From Bacillus sp. SJS (GTDB lineage: Bacteria; Bacillota; Bacilli; Bacillales; Bacillaceae): a stretch of DNA of 64,000 nucleotides. The stretch is from contig NZ_JAQV02000020.1 of the NCBI RefSeq assembly GCF_000732485.2, forward strand, positions 1 to 64,000, given 5' to 3'. Positions 34,241 through 42,422 of this stretch are shown one piece after another. Numbering within the stretch: the first letter of the stretch is position 1; each line of letters opens with the position of its first letter. A model generated the notes under the pieces. It searched no databases. It had not been told where the DNA came from and was given only the letters and a program-made list of their open reading frames with translations. Both the position numbers and the translations under genes were made by a program.

Positions 34241-34880
34241 TGGAGAAACCAATGGGTCTAAAGAGATGGAAATAAAAAAATAGCGATAAACTCATATCTC
34301 AAATCTAACCACATAAGTAATACTGGTCCCTATATAGGATAACGTTAAGAAGACAGGACAGTTCGACTAAGAAGCTAGTTTTGAGAAGTGAGTATGATTC
34401 TAATGCATTGAAACTCATCTGGAAGAAAACGGTGAGCGCTGATTAAGGAATTTTAGATGCAGACAACAAAGACGGAATTCCCCTTAGTGGAGAAGTATAA
34501 TCGGCTGGAAGCGAATCATTATTTACTACCAGCGGAATACGAACTGCTAAAAAGATGCGACTATCTGAAAGGAATCTGACCAAAAAGAGAAAACACTCCT
34601 CTAAATATTTCGTCTGATTCGGAAAGCCATTGAAAAGACATGGTTAATAAAACCTGAAAATCCTTGAAGAAACCAGAAATATAGAGATATATGACGATCA
34701 AAAAAATGATGACCCCTGTATAAAGCAGAAATCATCTTCTTTAAATATCTACCTTTTATATAAGTGTCCTTGACAAGGGATACAGATTTATAATTACTGT
34801 TTGGTCTAATGATGAAAAAACACAGAGTTCAGTGTCAAGGATATTAAAAAAGGTGAAATATAAAAACTGCGATTCTTTTC
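34241..34880. other. AT-rich non-coding gap after the collagen-like gene
   Basis: No convincing gene is seen. A 40-codon ORF at 34457-34579 has AAGGA before its ATG and encodes a plausible helical peptide (EKYNRLEANHYLLPAEYELL), perhaps a remnant. TCCTTGACA (34767-34775) and TGTCAAGGA (34833-34841) form a perfect nine-base inverted repeat with a 57-base loop, of unknown meaning. Confidence 0.35.
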
Positions 34881-35597
34881 TCAAAATGGATGATATAAAT
34901 GCATCCAAAGGAGTGGACGGTACTTGCTTTCAAGTTGAAATACTTCCGAAAGGATCTGGGGCTGATATTTTCTTGTACCCGCTTCAATATGCGTGCGGAA
35001 TTGGATGAGGATTTCATCGATATAATGCAGATCGTAGCCGGCAAGAATCATCCTAAACCACATATCATAATCATGGGTGTACTTCCATTGGGGGTCAAAA
35101 TAACCGACCTTTTCGAAGCATTCTTTTTTCATAAGGATGGTACAGCCGTTAACTGGATTTCCCTGGAGAAAAAATTGGGGCACCTCTTTTAAATCGGCAG
35201 TAAACCGCTTTCCGCACCAGGGAATCAATACCGTATTATTTTCATCGATGTAGTCATAGTTGGTAAAGCTGAAGTCTGCCCCATGCGTTAGCATATAAGT
35301 CATTTGCTTTTGAATTTTTTCTGGCAGGAAATAGTCATCCGATGACAGCCAGGCAATGTATTCTCCAGAAGCTGTTTCAATCCCCTTATTCAGCGCAGTA
35401 GCGGTTCCTCCATTTTCTTTTCTTAGATAAACAATCCTGTCAAGAAAGGGTGCTAATTTTTCCATATGGGCAGTTGATCCATCGTCCACAACGATGACTT
35501 CTATGTTCGGATACGTTTGGTTCAGAGAACTCTGAATAGCCTGTTCTACATAAGAACAATTGAAAAACGGGATGATGATCGACACTTTTGGAGTCAT
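34881..35597 (-). CDS. Glycosyltransferase family 2
   Basis: A 238-residue GT-A fold enzyme. The nucleotide-sugar site shows VSIIIPFFNCSYVEQAI, VIVVDDGST and the metal-binding DxD equivalent SSDDYFLP near residue 92; the acceptor side has GYFDPQWKYTHDYDMWFRM, with the likely catalytic acidic residue. It is a single-domain cytoplasmic transferase, placed alone on the minus strand within the surface-glycan island. Donor and acceptor are unknown. Confidence 0.9.
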   Translation of the reverse strand: MTPKVSIIIPFFNCSYVEQAIQSSLNQTYPNIEVIVVDDGSTAHMEKLAPFLDRIVYLRKENGGTATALNKGIETASGEYIAWLSSDDYFLPEKIQKQMTYMLTHGADFSFTNYDYIDENNTVLIPWCGKRFTADLKEVPQFFLQGNPVNGCTILMKKECFEKVGYFDPQWKYTHDYDMWFRMILAGYDLHYIDEILIQFRTHIEAGTRKYQPQILSEVFQLESKYRPLLWMHLYHPF

Positions 35598-35797
35598 TAT
35601 ATAATCTCCCTTACATCATTTTGCTGTGCTTCAATCCACATGATATGAAAATTCATCAAATCGGTCAGGACATCCATCCAGTTTCATAAAAAACTGATAA
35701 AATAGCTCATTCCAATCTCAGCATTTGAACATAGAAATGAAAAGGAATAGATAAGTGGTCCGAAGCCTGGAAATATTGAAGAGAAAGGAATTTTAAA

Positions 35798-36862
35798 ATG
35801 GATATACTTTTCATTTATTACGTGCCGAGCGGCGGTGTAGAAACGCTGAACAGGCAAAGATCGGCAGCATTAAAAGCGGCAGGGATCCAGAGTCATTTTT
35901 TGTACTATAGGATGGAAAGAACGCTTGTAAATGATCATGAAGCCCCCTTGCATATTAAAAGTGACGAAAATGAAATAAGGAGTTTAATTGAATCAACCCG
36001 TTTTGATGCAATTGTCGTGACGTCAGATTATCTCCTTCTTCCAAAGATCCGCAGCTGGGGATACACGGGAAAGCTGATTTTCGAAATTCAGGGTTTAGGA
36101 TCACAGGAAACGGCAAGGACTGTACTCACTTATGCCATTTCGTACATTACCCCGTCTGCAAACTGCATTCTAAGCTCCAAAACCCCTCATATCATGCAAA
36201 TGCTTGGTGAACTCTATCCTGGATTTCCTGCTTATTTTATGGACAATTGCTTTGATGCAGAGCGATTTACCCACCGGACCTCTGCAGCATCCGTTAAGCC
36301 GATTATAGGATGGATTGGACGATTGGAAGATAATAAAAATTGGAGAGAATTTCTATTAATCGCCCATCTCTTTTCCAACGCTTTTTTTCTGGATGCAGAC
36401 TTTTATATGTTCGAGGATCATACACTTTCCGCACCTGAAGAAAGAGCGCAATTCGATGCTTTGAGGAACATGTTGGGTCTTGAAAGCAAACTTACCGTTC
36501 TTTCAAATATACCGAACCAGGAAATGACGGAATACTTTTCCAGAATGGCGGATTCAGGAGGTTTTCTCTGTTCGACCTCCAAGGTTGAAGGATTCGGATA
36601 CGCGATTGTAGAGGCGATGAGCTGCGGCTGTCCGGTTTTATCTACTAATTCGGATGGGGTACAAAGCTCCATTATTCATAACGTGACTGGGAAATTTTAT
36701 ACACTCGGGAACATCCATGAGGCTTGTTTAGAAGGGCTGGAATTGATTCAAAATAAAGAGACAAGGGCACGTATACAGGCATCTGCATTAGCGCATATTA
36801 AAGAGCATTTCAGCAATCAAAAGTACAGTCAGAGCTTTTTGGAGATGCTGTGCAGCATTTGA
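35798..36862 (+). CDS. Glycosyltransferase family 4-like
   Basis: A 354-residue GT-B fold enzyme. The C-terminal donor-binding part contains IIGWIGRLEDNKNW and the signature TSKVEGFGYAIVEAMSCGCPVLSTNSDG. The N-terminal acceptor domain starts YYVPSGGVETLNRQR. AAAGGAATT precedes the ATG. It is divergent from the GT2 gene, about 200 bases away, and ends before a terminator. Its role in surface-glycan assembly is inferred from context. Confidence 0.88.
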   Translation: MDILFIYYVPSGGVETLNRQRSAALKAAGIQSHFLYYRMERTLVNDHEAPLHIKSDENEIRSLIESTRFDAIVVTSDYLLLPKIRSWGYTGKLIFEIQGLGSQETARTVLTYAISYITPSANCILSSKTPHIMQMLGELYPGFPAYFMDNCFDAERFTHRTSAASVKPIIGWIGRLEDNKNWREFLLIAHLFSNAFFLDADFYMFEDHTLSAPEERAQFDALRNMLGLESKLTVLSNIPNQEMTEYFSRMADSGGFLCSTSKVEGFGYAIVEAMSCGCPVLSTNSDGVQSSIIHNVTGKFYTLGNIHEACLEGLELIQNKETRARIQASALAHIKEHFSNQKYSQSFLEMLCSI

Positions 36863-36890
36863 ACGCTTTAATGGAATAAATGAAATAATC

Positions 36891-36924
36891 AGCGTTCATT
36901 GACTTATTTCGTGAACGCTTTTTC
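36891..36924 (+). terminator. Terminator after the GT4-like gene
   Basis: AGCGTTCA (36891-36898) and TGAACGCT (36912-36919) form an eight-base stem with a 13-base loop and a T tract. Confidence 0.7.
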
Positions 36925-37366
36925 AAGTTTACACAATTGCTGAAGGTCTAGTGATATTTAAAATTAATACATAGAACTTTTCTTGGTATATCCCATTAAT
37001 GCGAATCCTTTGCTGACAAGTCATACATATTTAACCCCCTTTAAGACAACCAGGAACAAAAAGGCTGTTCTGATCAATTGAGTATCCTTAAAGATTATTA
37101 AAACAATACTTGGTTTATTAAGAAATATAAATGGGAGTGTCAAATCAATAAATAAGGAAAGAGACTACTAGTTTGATAGGACAAATACGTAAGCCATATT
37201 TGAGCGGCTGAATAACATAGAAGTGTAGGTGCTGATGAGTTGGATCGTTGAGGGGATGGGGAGAAACATAATGTTCCAACCTTTGCTGCAGCCAGTTACA
37301 TTATCGTGCCGAAAGTAATGATTTCTCCTATTGGACAGGTTTTATATTTTGCAGGGAGGTTGTTGG
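36925..37366. other. Non-coding gap upstream of the short collagen-domain paralogue
   Basis: AT-rich with no ORF supported by a ribosome site on either strand, no repeat and no clear promoter. GGGAGG at 37354-37359 is the ribosome site of the next gene. Confidence 0.45.
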
Positions 37367-37723
37367 ATGGCTATTTTATCAACTGGGCCAATTGAAAATA
37401 ATGCGGTGGCAGGAGTAAGACCTACTCAGCTTGTAACGGTGAAAATTGCCAATCGTGATGCTGTCAATTCTTCAACGGTATTAATTCAGGGCTTTAAATT
37501 AACTTCGACAAGAACACTTTATGTTCTGGATCTGATTTCTGTTGCGCCAAATCAAGTGATCTCAAAAAGTTACTTTGCCAATATAGATGATTATGCTTTT
37601 GTCTTCACAACTGGAGGTATGGCTGAAAGATCTACTCAGGTATCAGTATGGGGGAAAGATGCAGACGAAAACCTTGTATCTGCCCACAGACTTGTATCAG
37701 ATGAGATTTTAAATCAAAATTAA
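37367..37723 (+). CDS. Stand-alone N-terminal domain paralogue of the collagen-like protein
   Basis: A 118-residue protein that aligns end to end with residues 1-118 of the collagen-like protein, about 60% identical by eye (shared [25 protein letters not shown] and AHRLVSDE). It lacks the collagen and C-terminal regions and ends soon after the shared SDE. The ATG at 37367 has GGGAGG seven bases upstream. It may be a basal-layer or docking component for the same surface structure, or the shared domain may bind the spore. Function is not known. Confidence 0.85.
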   Translation: MAILSTGPIENNAVAGVRPTQLVTVKIANRDAVNSSTVLIQGFKLTSTRTLYVLDLISVAPNQVISKSYFANIDDYAFVFTTGGMAERSTQVSVWGKDADENLVSAHRLVSDEILNQN

Positions 37724-37960
37724 AAAATATTACGGTTTTATTTTTACTGAAATGTGAGAATTTATGATATGCCGCGGTCCTCATCAGTGATGTTACACAA
37801 TTGCAGCAGTGAAAGAGATTTTTCGGTTAGACACACTGCTTCTCAGCAAGGATAATTCTGAATTTTAATTATTCAATTACAGCATGATCATTTTAAGCTT
37901 TAATCCATGCATGTGCCGAAATAAGAACAAAGGCAGCATGTATTATTTAATAAACTTATA

Positions 37961-37993
37961 AAGGCTGCATGAATTAGATGCATCCTTTTTTTG
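37961..37993 (+). terminator. Probable terminator downstream of the short paralogue
   Basis: AAGGCTGCAT (37961-37970) and ATGCATCCTT (37978-37987) pair with one mismatch, followed by a seven-T run. It is more than 230 bases past the gene. Confidence 0.55.
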
Positions 37994-38040
37994 TGTTCCA
38001 TTTTAATGATCAGTAAGAACCTAATTTTTTTTTATTAAAT

Positions 38041-38219
38041 TGGCTTTGTTAAAGCATTATGTTGATTTATTAACACCTGTTGATTGGAGTGGAAAGCATG
38101 AGACTTCAGCGGGAGCAGCAGGACAGGTGAGACGCAAAGCGCAGAGGAGGCTCACCGCCTGTCCCGCGGAAAGCGAATGCATGCTAGCTGCAATCAACAG
38201 CCAAGTTTAACAGAGCTAT
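38041..38219. repeat. Dispersed MITE-like intergenic element
   Basis: The element starts TGGCTTTGTTAAAG and ends CAAGTTTAACAGAGCTA, which are imperfect inverted repeats of each other, as are the inner TGTTGATT (38080) and AATCAACA (38192). The centre holds a strong hairpin: GGACAGGTGAG (38121-38131) with CTCACCGCCTGTCC (38151-38164). A right-end remnant lies at 14375-14420. The pattern recalls intergenic repeats that I know from other Bacillus genomes. No ORF is present, so any transposition would need a helper. Confidence 0.65.
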
Positions 38220-38343
38220 TAAATTAAGGATCCCCAAACGGAATGACGTTCTTCTTTTAACTCTATTATATTAGGCAAGTGGCTGTTTTCAAGAAAATGA
38301 GATCTTTCCAATAGACTTGCCTATGCATGGCCGATTCATCGAG

Positions 38344-38352
38344 CATATCTTA
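38344..38352 (+). promoter_or_regulatory. Sigma-K-like -10 box upstream of the UDP-sugar operon
   Basis: CATATCTTA fits the sigma-K -10 consensus CATANNNTA. It lies 64 bases before the first gene. A clear AC -35 element at 16-17 bases is not seen. Confidence 0.3.
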
Positions 38353-38415
38353 GAAGGAATGCACTAGGAGGAGAGTACACGCGCGGATTTACAGCGGATT
38401 AGGAGGCTATAGAAA

Positions 38416-39504
38416 GTGAATGTCGTAACGATTCTAGGCACCAGACCGGAAATCATCCGCCTAAGCCGGATCATTCCGAAATTGGATAGGCTAGCGAAAA
38501 AGCATATTGTCGTTCATACCGGCCAGAATTTTACAGAGGAATTAAGCGGGGTTTTCTTTAAAACGCTTCAGGTGCGTACCCCGGATTATCAATTATTTAA
38601 TCAGCAGCTTACAGTTGGGGAACAATTATCTGAAATGTTTAAAGGTCTTGAGGCAATCTTTTTAAAAGAAAAACCGGATCGAATTCTGATCCTGGGTGAC
38701 ACGAACAGCGGATTGTCTGCTATTTTAGCAGAGAGGATGGGGATACCGGTGTTCCACATGGAAGCAGGCAACCGCTGCTTTGATTTGAAGGTACCAGAGG
38801 AAAAGAACAGGAAAGTGATTGATTCCATATCTAGCATTAATCTCCCTTATACAGAGCAAAGCAGGGAGAATCTGCTCCGGGAAGGGCTTCACCCCCGGAA
38901 AATCCATGTTACGGGAAACCCTATTAAAGAAGTTCTGGATCATTATAAGGAAGAGATCATAAAAAGTCCGATATTAAATCAATTAAACTTGCAGAAAAAA
39001 AATTATCTTTTGGTAACCATTCACCGCTCAGAGAATGTTGATCACCCGGAACGGTTAATTGAAATATTTAAAGGGGTGAATGAGACTGCAGCTAAACTGA
39101 ATGTAAGAGTTATATGCAGTGTTCATCCACGAACGGAGACGCGTTTGAACCAAGCAAGCCTGGTTATGAACCCCCTCGTTGAATTCTACAAGCCCTTTTC
39201 CTTCTTTGACTTTGTTCAATTAGAAATGCATGCCAAATGTGTACTAACAGATAGCGGCACCGTTCAGGAGGAGTGTTGTTTATTCCATGTACCTGCGGTA
39301 ACTATTCGGGATACAACGGAAAGACCGGAAACTGTAGCGTGCGGAAGCAACATGCTGTCTGGAATCGATGCCGCAAGCATAACCGCTTCTGCAGAAACCA
39401 TGATGAACTTGCCAAATAAGTGGAAGATTCCTGAAGAATATCTCCGTGAAAATGTATCAGACACCATTCTAAAAATTATATTGGGAGGAAATTCTTGTGT
39501 TTAA
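38416..39504 (+). CDS. UDP-HexNAc 2-epimerase of the FnlC/CapG/WbvD type
   Basis: A 362-residue non-hydrolysing 2-epimerase of the GT-B-like WecB superfamily. The variant signature LGTRPEIIRLSR, HTGQN, LGDTNSGLSA and especially FHMEAGNRCFDLKVPEEKNR places it with the enzymes that invert C2 of 6-deoxy-L-HexNAc nucleotides, not with ordinary MnaA. TDSGTVQEECCLF is the C-terminal nucleotide site. It overlaps the next gene by eight bases. With the following two genes it forms a complete pathway from UDP-GlcNAc to a UDP-6-deoxy-L-HexNAc. Confidence 0.85.
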   Translation: MNVVTILGTRPEIIRLSRIIPKLDRLAKKHIVVHTGQNFTEELSGVFFKTLQVRTPDYQLFNQQLTVGEQLSEMFKGLEAIFLKEKPDRILILGDTNSGLSAILAERMGIPVFHMEAGNRCFDLKVPEEKNRKVIDSISSINLPYTEQSRENLLREGLHPRKIHVTGNPIKEVLDHYKEEIIKSPILNQLNLQKKNYLLVTIHRSENVDHPERLIEIFKGVNETAAKLNVRVICSVHPRTETRLNQASLVMNPLVEFYKPFSFFDFVQLEMHAKCVLTDSGTVQEECCLFHVPAVTIRDTTERPETVACGSNMLSGIDAASITASAETMMNLPNKWKIPEEYLRENVSDTILKIILGGNSCV

Positions 39505-40483
39505 TAACCAAACCATTTTAGTCACAGGCGGTACAGGATCGTGGGGGCATGAACTGGTCAGGCAGCTGCTGGAGTTCAGTCCGAAGGAAATCCGGATTTT
39601 TTCCAGAAACGAATCAAGTCAATTTACGATGGGTCAGGAATTTAAAGGGCATAGCAATATTTCCTTTGTGATAGGAGACATTCGGGATAAAGAGGCCATT
39701 GCTGAGGCAGCAAAGAATACGGATTATATATTTCATCTAGCGGCTTTGAAGCATGTTCCGATTTGTGAAGCACAGCCTCTTGAATCGCTGAAAACCAATG
39801 TGCATGGAACCCAAAATGTCATTGAAGCGGCGATTGCAAATAAAGTCCGGTCGGTTGTCTATATCTCTACTGATAAAGCCTCTGATCCATCCAATTTTTA
39901 CGGTTTTTCAAAGGCTATGGGAGAGCGTCTGATTATCAATGCAAACACGCTTAATAGCGGAACAAAATTTGTGTGCATTCGGGGTGGGAATGTACTTGGG
40001 ACAAATGGCAGTGTCATTCATGTATTCAAAAAGCAAATTGCAGAGTCCAAAAAGGTAGGGATTACGGATCTGAAAATGACGAGATTCTTCCTTACGCTTC
40101 AAGATGCCATTGCACTTGTCTTTAAAGCGGTAAAAGACAGCGTTGGCGGTGAAATCTTCGTTATGAAAATGCCGACTTGCCGAATACTCGATCTCGCTGA
40201 GGTATTAATTGAGGACTCCGGTGTGAAAAATGTCCGCATTGAAACAACAGGAGTGAGGCCGGGGGAAAAAATTCATGAGCTCCTGCTGTCCAATTATGAA
40301 TGCTCCTACTCCATCGTTTACGATGATGAATACTATGTGATCTTGCCCTCTATTCATATAAACGGAATGAAAGAACGCTATGAAGGCTTTGAACCCGTCA
40401 AACTTGAAAACTATGATTCAAGTGACGGATTAATGACCAAAAAAGAAATAAGAGCCATGCTTCAGAGAGGCGGTTTTCTATAA
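39497..40483 (+). CDS. UDP-GlcNAc 4,6-dehydratase/5-epimerase of the FnlA/CapE/WbvB type
   Basis: A 328-residue extended SDR enzyme. NAD binds at LVTGGTGSWGHEL; the catalytic region is VVYISTDKASDPSNFYGFSKAMGERL, with Tyr and Lys in YGFSK. HLAALKHVPICEAQPLE and GVRPGEKIHELLLS are typical of inverting 4,6-dehydratases. The expected product is a 4-keto-6-deoxy-L-arabino-HexNAc nucleotide. Starts at GTG after GGGAGG, eight bases upstream, inside the end of the 2-epimerase gene. B. subtilis SpsM, at the syntenic spore-crust locus, is of this general kind. Confidence 0.85.
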   Translation: MFNNQTILVTGGTGSWGHELVRQLLEFSPKEIRIFSRNESSQFTMGQEFKGHSNISFVIGDIRDKEAIAEAAKNTDYIFHLAALKHVPICEAQPLESLKTNVHGTQNVIEAAIANKVRSVVYISTDKASDPSNFYGFSKAMGERLIINANTLNSGTKFVCIRGGNVLGTNGSVIHVFKKQIAESKKVGITDLKMTRFFLTLQDAIALVFKAVKDSVGGEIFVMKMPTCRILDLAEVLIEDSGVKNVRIETTGVRPGEKIHELLLSNYECSYSIVYDDEYYVILPSIHINGMKERYEGFEPVKLENYDSSDGLMTKKEIRAMLQRGGFL

Positions 40484-41314
40484 ATGCGAGTTCTGATTTT
40501 AGGCGGGGCGGGAATGGCTGGCCATATGATCAGAGATTATTTTTCCGAAAAACCGTCCTATCAGGTGTTCTATACAACAAGAAACATTTCAGATACTAAA
40601 GGGATCTTTTTAAATATTAATAACGCTAACAGTGTGGAAGAAATCATTGATTATCTCAAACCGGATTTGATCATCAACTGCATTGGATTACTCAACCATA
40701 TCGCGGACGAAAACCCTCTTGCTGCTCTTCAGGCAAACAGTATTCTTCCGCATCAGCTCGAAAAATTGCTTTCCCGGCAAGGAGGAAAGCTGGTTCATAT
40801 TAGCACCGATTGTGTATTCTCCGGAGAGAAAGGCCGATATTCAGAGAAGGACACTCCTGACGGCACATCATTTTATGCACAGTCTAAGAGATTAGGAGAG
40901 ATCCACAGTGATCGGCACCTTACCATTCGGACTTCGATAATCGGTCCGGAATTGAAAGATAATGGAATCGGTCTCTTTGCATGGTTTATGAAGCAAACAG
41001 GGGAAATCCAAGGGTATGAAAAAGTTATCTGGAACGGGGTTACCACTCTGGAACTGGCGAAAGCCATCGAATATTTGGTTGAAAAGAAGACAGCCGGTTT
41101 GTATCATCTCGGTTCAAAAACGCTGCTATCTAAAAATGAGCTGCTTTTACTAATCCAAAGAGTTTTTAATAAAACGGATGTAAAAATTATTCCGGATAGC
41201 AAGATCATACTAAATCGAACCATCGTGAGCACACGATCAGATGCTGTTTATCCGCTCCCTTCCTATGAAACCATGCTGATTGAACTTAAGCAATGGATGG
41301 AGAGCCATGAGTAA
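40484..41314 (+). CDS. RmlD-like 4-keto sugar nucleotide reductase (FnlB/WbvR role)
   Basis: A 276-residue SDR reductase. The nucleotide site is ILGGAGMAGHMIRDYF and the catalytic pair is in YAQSKRLGE; VHISTDCVFSG is the RmlD signature. It lacks the C-terminal cupin domain of the CapF/FnlB enzymes, which are about 370 residues, so it should only reduce the C4 ketone and not epimerise C3. That favours the UDP-L-RhaNAc/UDP-L-QuiNAc branch over UDP-L-FucNAc. It begins immediately after the dehydratase stop. Confidence 0.82.
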   Translation: MRVLILGGAGMAGHMIRDYFSEKPSYQVFYTTRNISDTKGIFLNINNANSVEEIIDYLKPDLIINCIGLLNHIADENPLAALQANSILPHQLEKLLSRQGGKLVHISTDCVFSGEKGRYSEKDTPDGTSFYAQSKRLGEIHSDRHLTIRTSIIGPELKDNGIGLFAWFMKQTGEIQGYEKVIWNGVTTLELAKAIEYLVEKKTAGLYHLGSKTLLSKNELLLLIQRVFNKTDVKIIPDSKIILNRTIVSTRSDAVYPLPSYETMLIELKQWMESHE

Positions 41315-42197
41315 AACCATCCTGATAACAGGTGCAAATGGATTTACAGGGATGCACGCCTGTCAGTATTTCTCTGAAAAAGGCTACAACGTTATTGGAA
41401 CAGCGAGAAGGCCTGCTGAAATAGGTAAAAAGGTGAATTTGATTCTCTGCGATTTAGTAGAAGAAGCATCTGTTCAATTATTAATTAAACAAACCCAGCC
41501 TGATTATCTTTTGCATTTAGCGGGAGTAAGCCACGTAGGGAAATCATGGGAAGATCCTGTGGGTACTTTAAAAACAAACGTCCTTTCCACCCTTCATTTA
41601 CTCGACGCCATTCATAAAGAAAAAGTGGACTGCAAAAGTGTCATTACAGGGTCTGCTCTGCAGACAGACCCCGGAAGTTTAAAGTCGGTTCCCCATCCTT
41701 ACAGCTTCAGTAAAACCATCCAAACCCTCTGCACGATAGCATGGGGGACGTTATACCAAATGGATGTTGTGATTGCGAAGCCTTCGAATTTAATTGGACC
41801 TGGAAATTCATCAGGAGTTTGTTCGGCTTTTGCTCAAAAGATTGTTCACATGCAGCATAATGGAGCAGATCATGTGCTTAACATCGATACCCCTCTTGCG
41901 GAAAGGGATTTTCTAGATGTGAGAGATGCTATTGGAGGATATGAAGTATTATTTGAAAAGGGTGAGTCAGGAGAAACGTACGATGTATGTTCGGGCCGAA
42001 CCCGAACGATTAAAGAAGTAGCTGAAACGTATCGGAAAATTTCCTCCTTCCCATTCAAAATTAAAACAAAAAAAGATGTTCCCTCAGATCCTGCTGAACT
42101 CGGCAGCCCGTCTCGTTTAAAGGAATTGGGTTGGCGTCCTCAATATATGTTCGAGGATACGCTTGCAGATACTCTCCAATTCTACTCCCAGTCATAG
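41307..42197 (+). CDS. NAD-dependent epimerase/dehydratase, GDP-4-keto-6-deoxymannose reductase-like
   Basis: A 296-residue SDR. ITGANGFTGMHACQYF is the nucleotide site, YSFSKTIQTL the catalytic pair; the blocks KPSNLIGPGNSSGVCSAFA, RDFLDVRDAIGGY and YDVCSGRTRTIKEV resemble GDP-4-keto-6-deoxy-D-mannose reductases. No GDP-mannose dehydratase is in the window, so the real substrate could be another keto sugar. The ATG at 41307 overlaps the previous stop by eight bases (ATGAGTAA); the ORF itself opens at 41280. Confidence 0.82.
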   Translation: MSKTILITGANGFTGMHACQYFSEKGYNVIGTARRPAEIGKKVNLILCDLVEEASVQLLIKQTQPDYLLHLAGVSHVGKSWEDPVGTLKTNVLSTLHLLDAIHKEKVDCKSVITGSALQTDPGSLKSVPHPYSFSKTIQTLCTIAWGTLYQMDVVIAKPSNLIGPGNSSGVCSAFAQKIVHMQHNGADHVLNIDTPLAERDFLDVRDAIGGYEVLFEKGESGETYDVCSGRTRTIKEVAETYRKISSFPFKIKTKKDVPSDPAELGSPSRLKELGWRPQYMFEDTLADTLQFYSQS

Positions 42198-42422
42198 TGT
42201 CCAGGCATTTGGCTTAAAGGTCAGATGTCTTTTTCTTTCATTAAATTTCTTAGTATCTCTTCCAAGGTTAAACGTTCCAATCACTATCCGCAGGTGTCCA
42301 TAAGCAAGCAACCCATATTGTATTCAAAGGGCTGAAAAATGGTGTCATTTGCAGATTGCCTTCCATATCATGTAAGCAGCAGGACTAGACGGTTATTAAA
42401 TTTGGTATAGGAGCTGAACCTC

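Larger units (their letters stand above)
37724..38415. other. Non-coding gap containing the dispersed element
   Basis: Apart from the terminator at 37961, the element at 38041 and a sigma-K-like box at 38344, no gene is seen in this AT-rich gap. Confidence 0.5.

Noticed and set aside
34760-34845. Promoter TTGACA at 34770 in the gap after the collagen-like gene
   Set aside because: TATAAT-like sequence follows at only 13 bases and no gene lies downstream on that strand; it is part of a nine-base inverted repeat instead.
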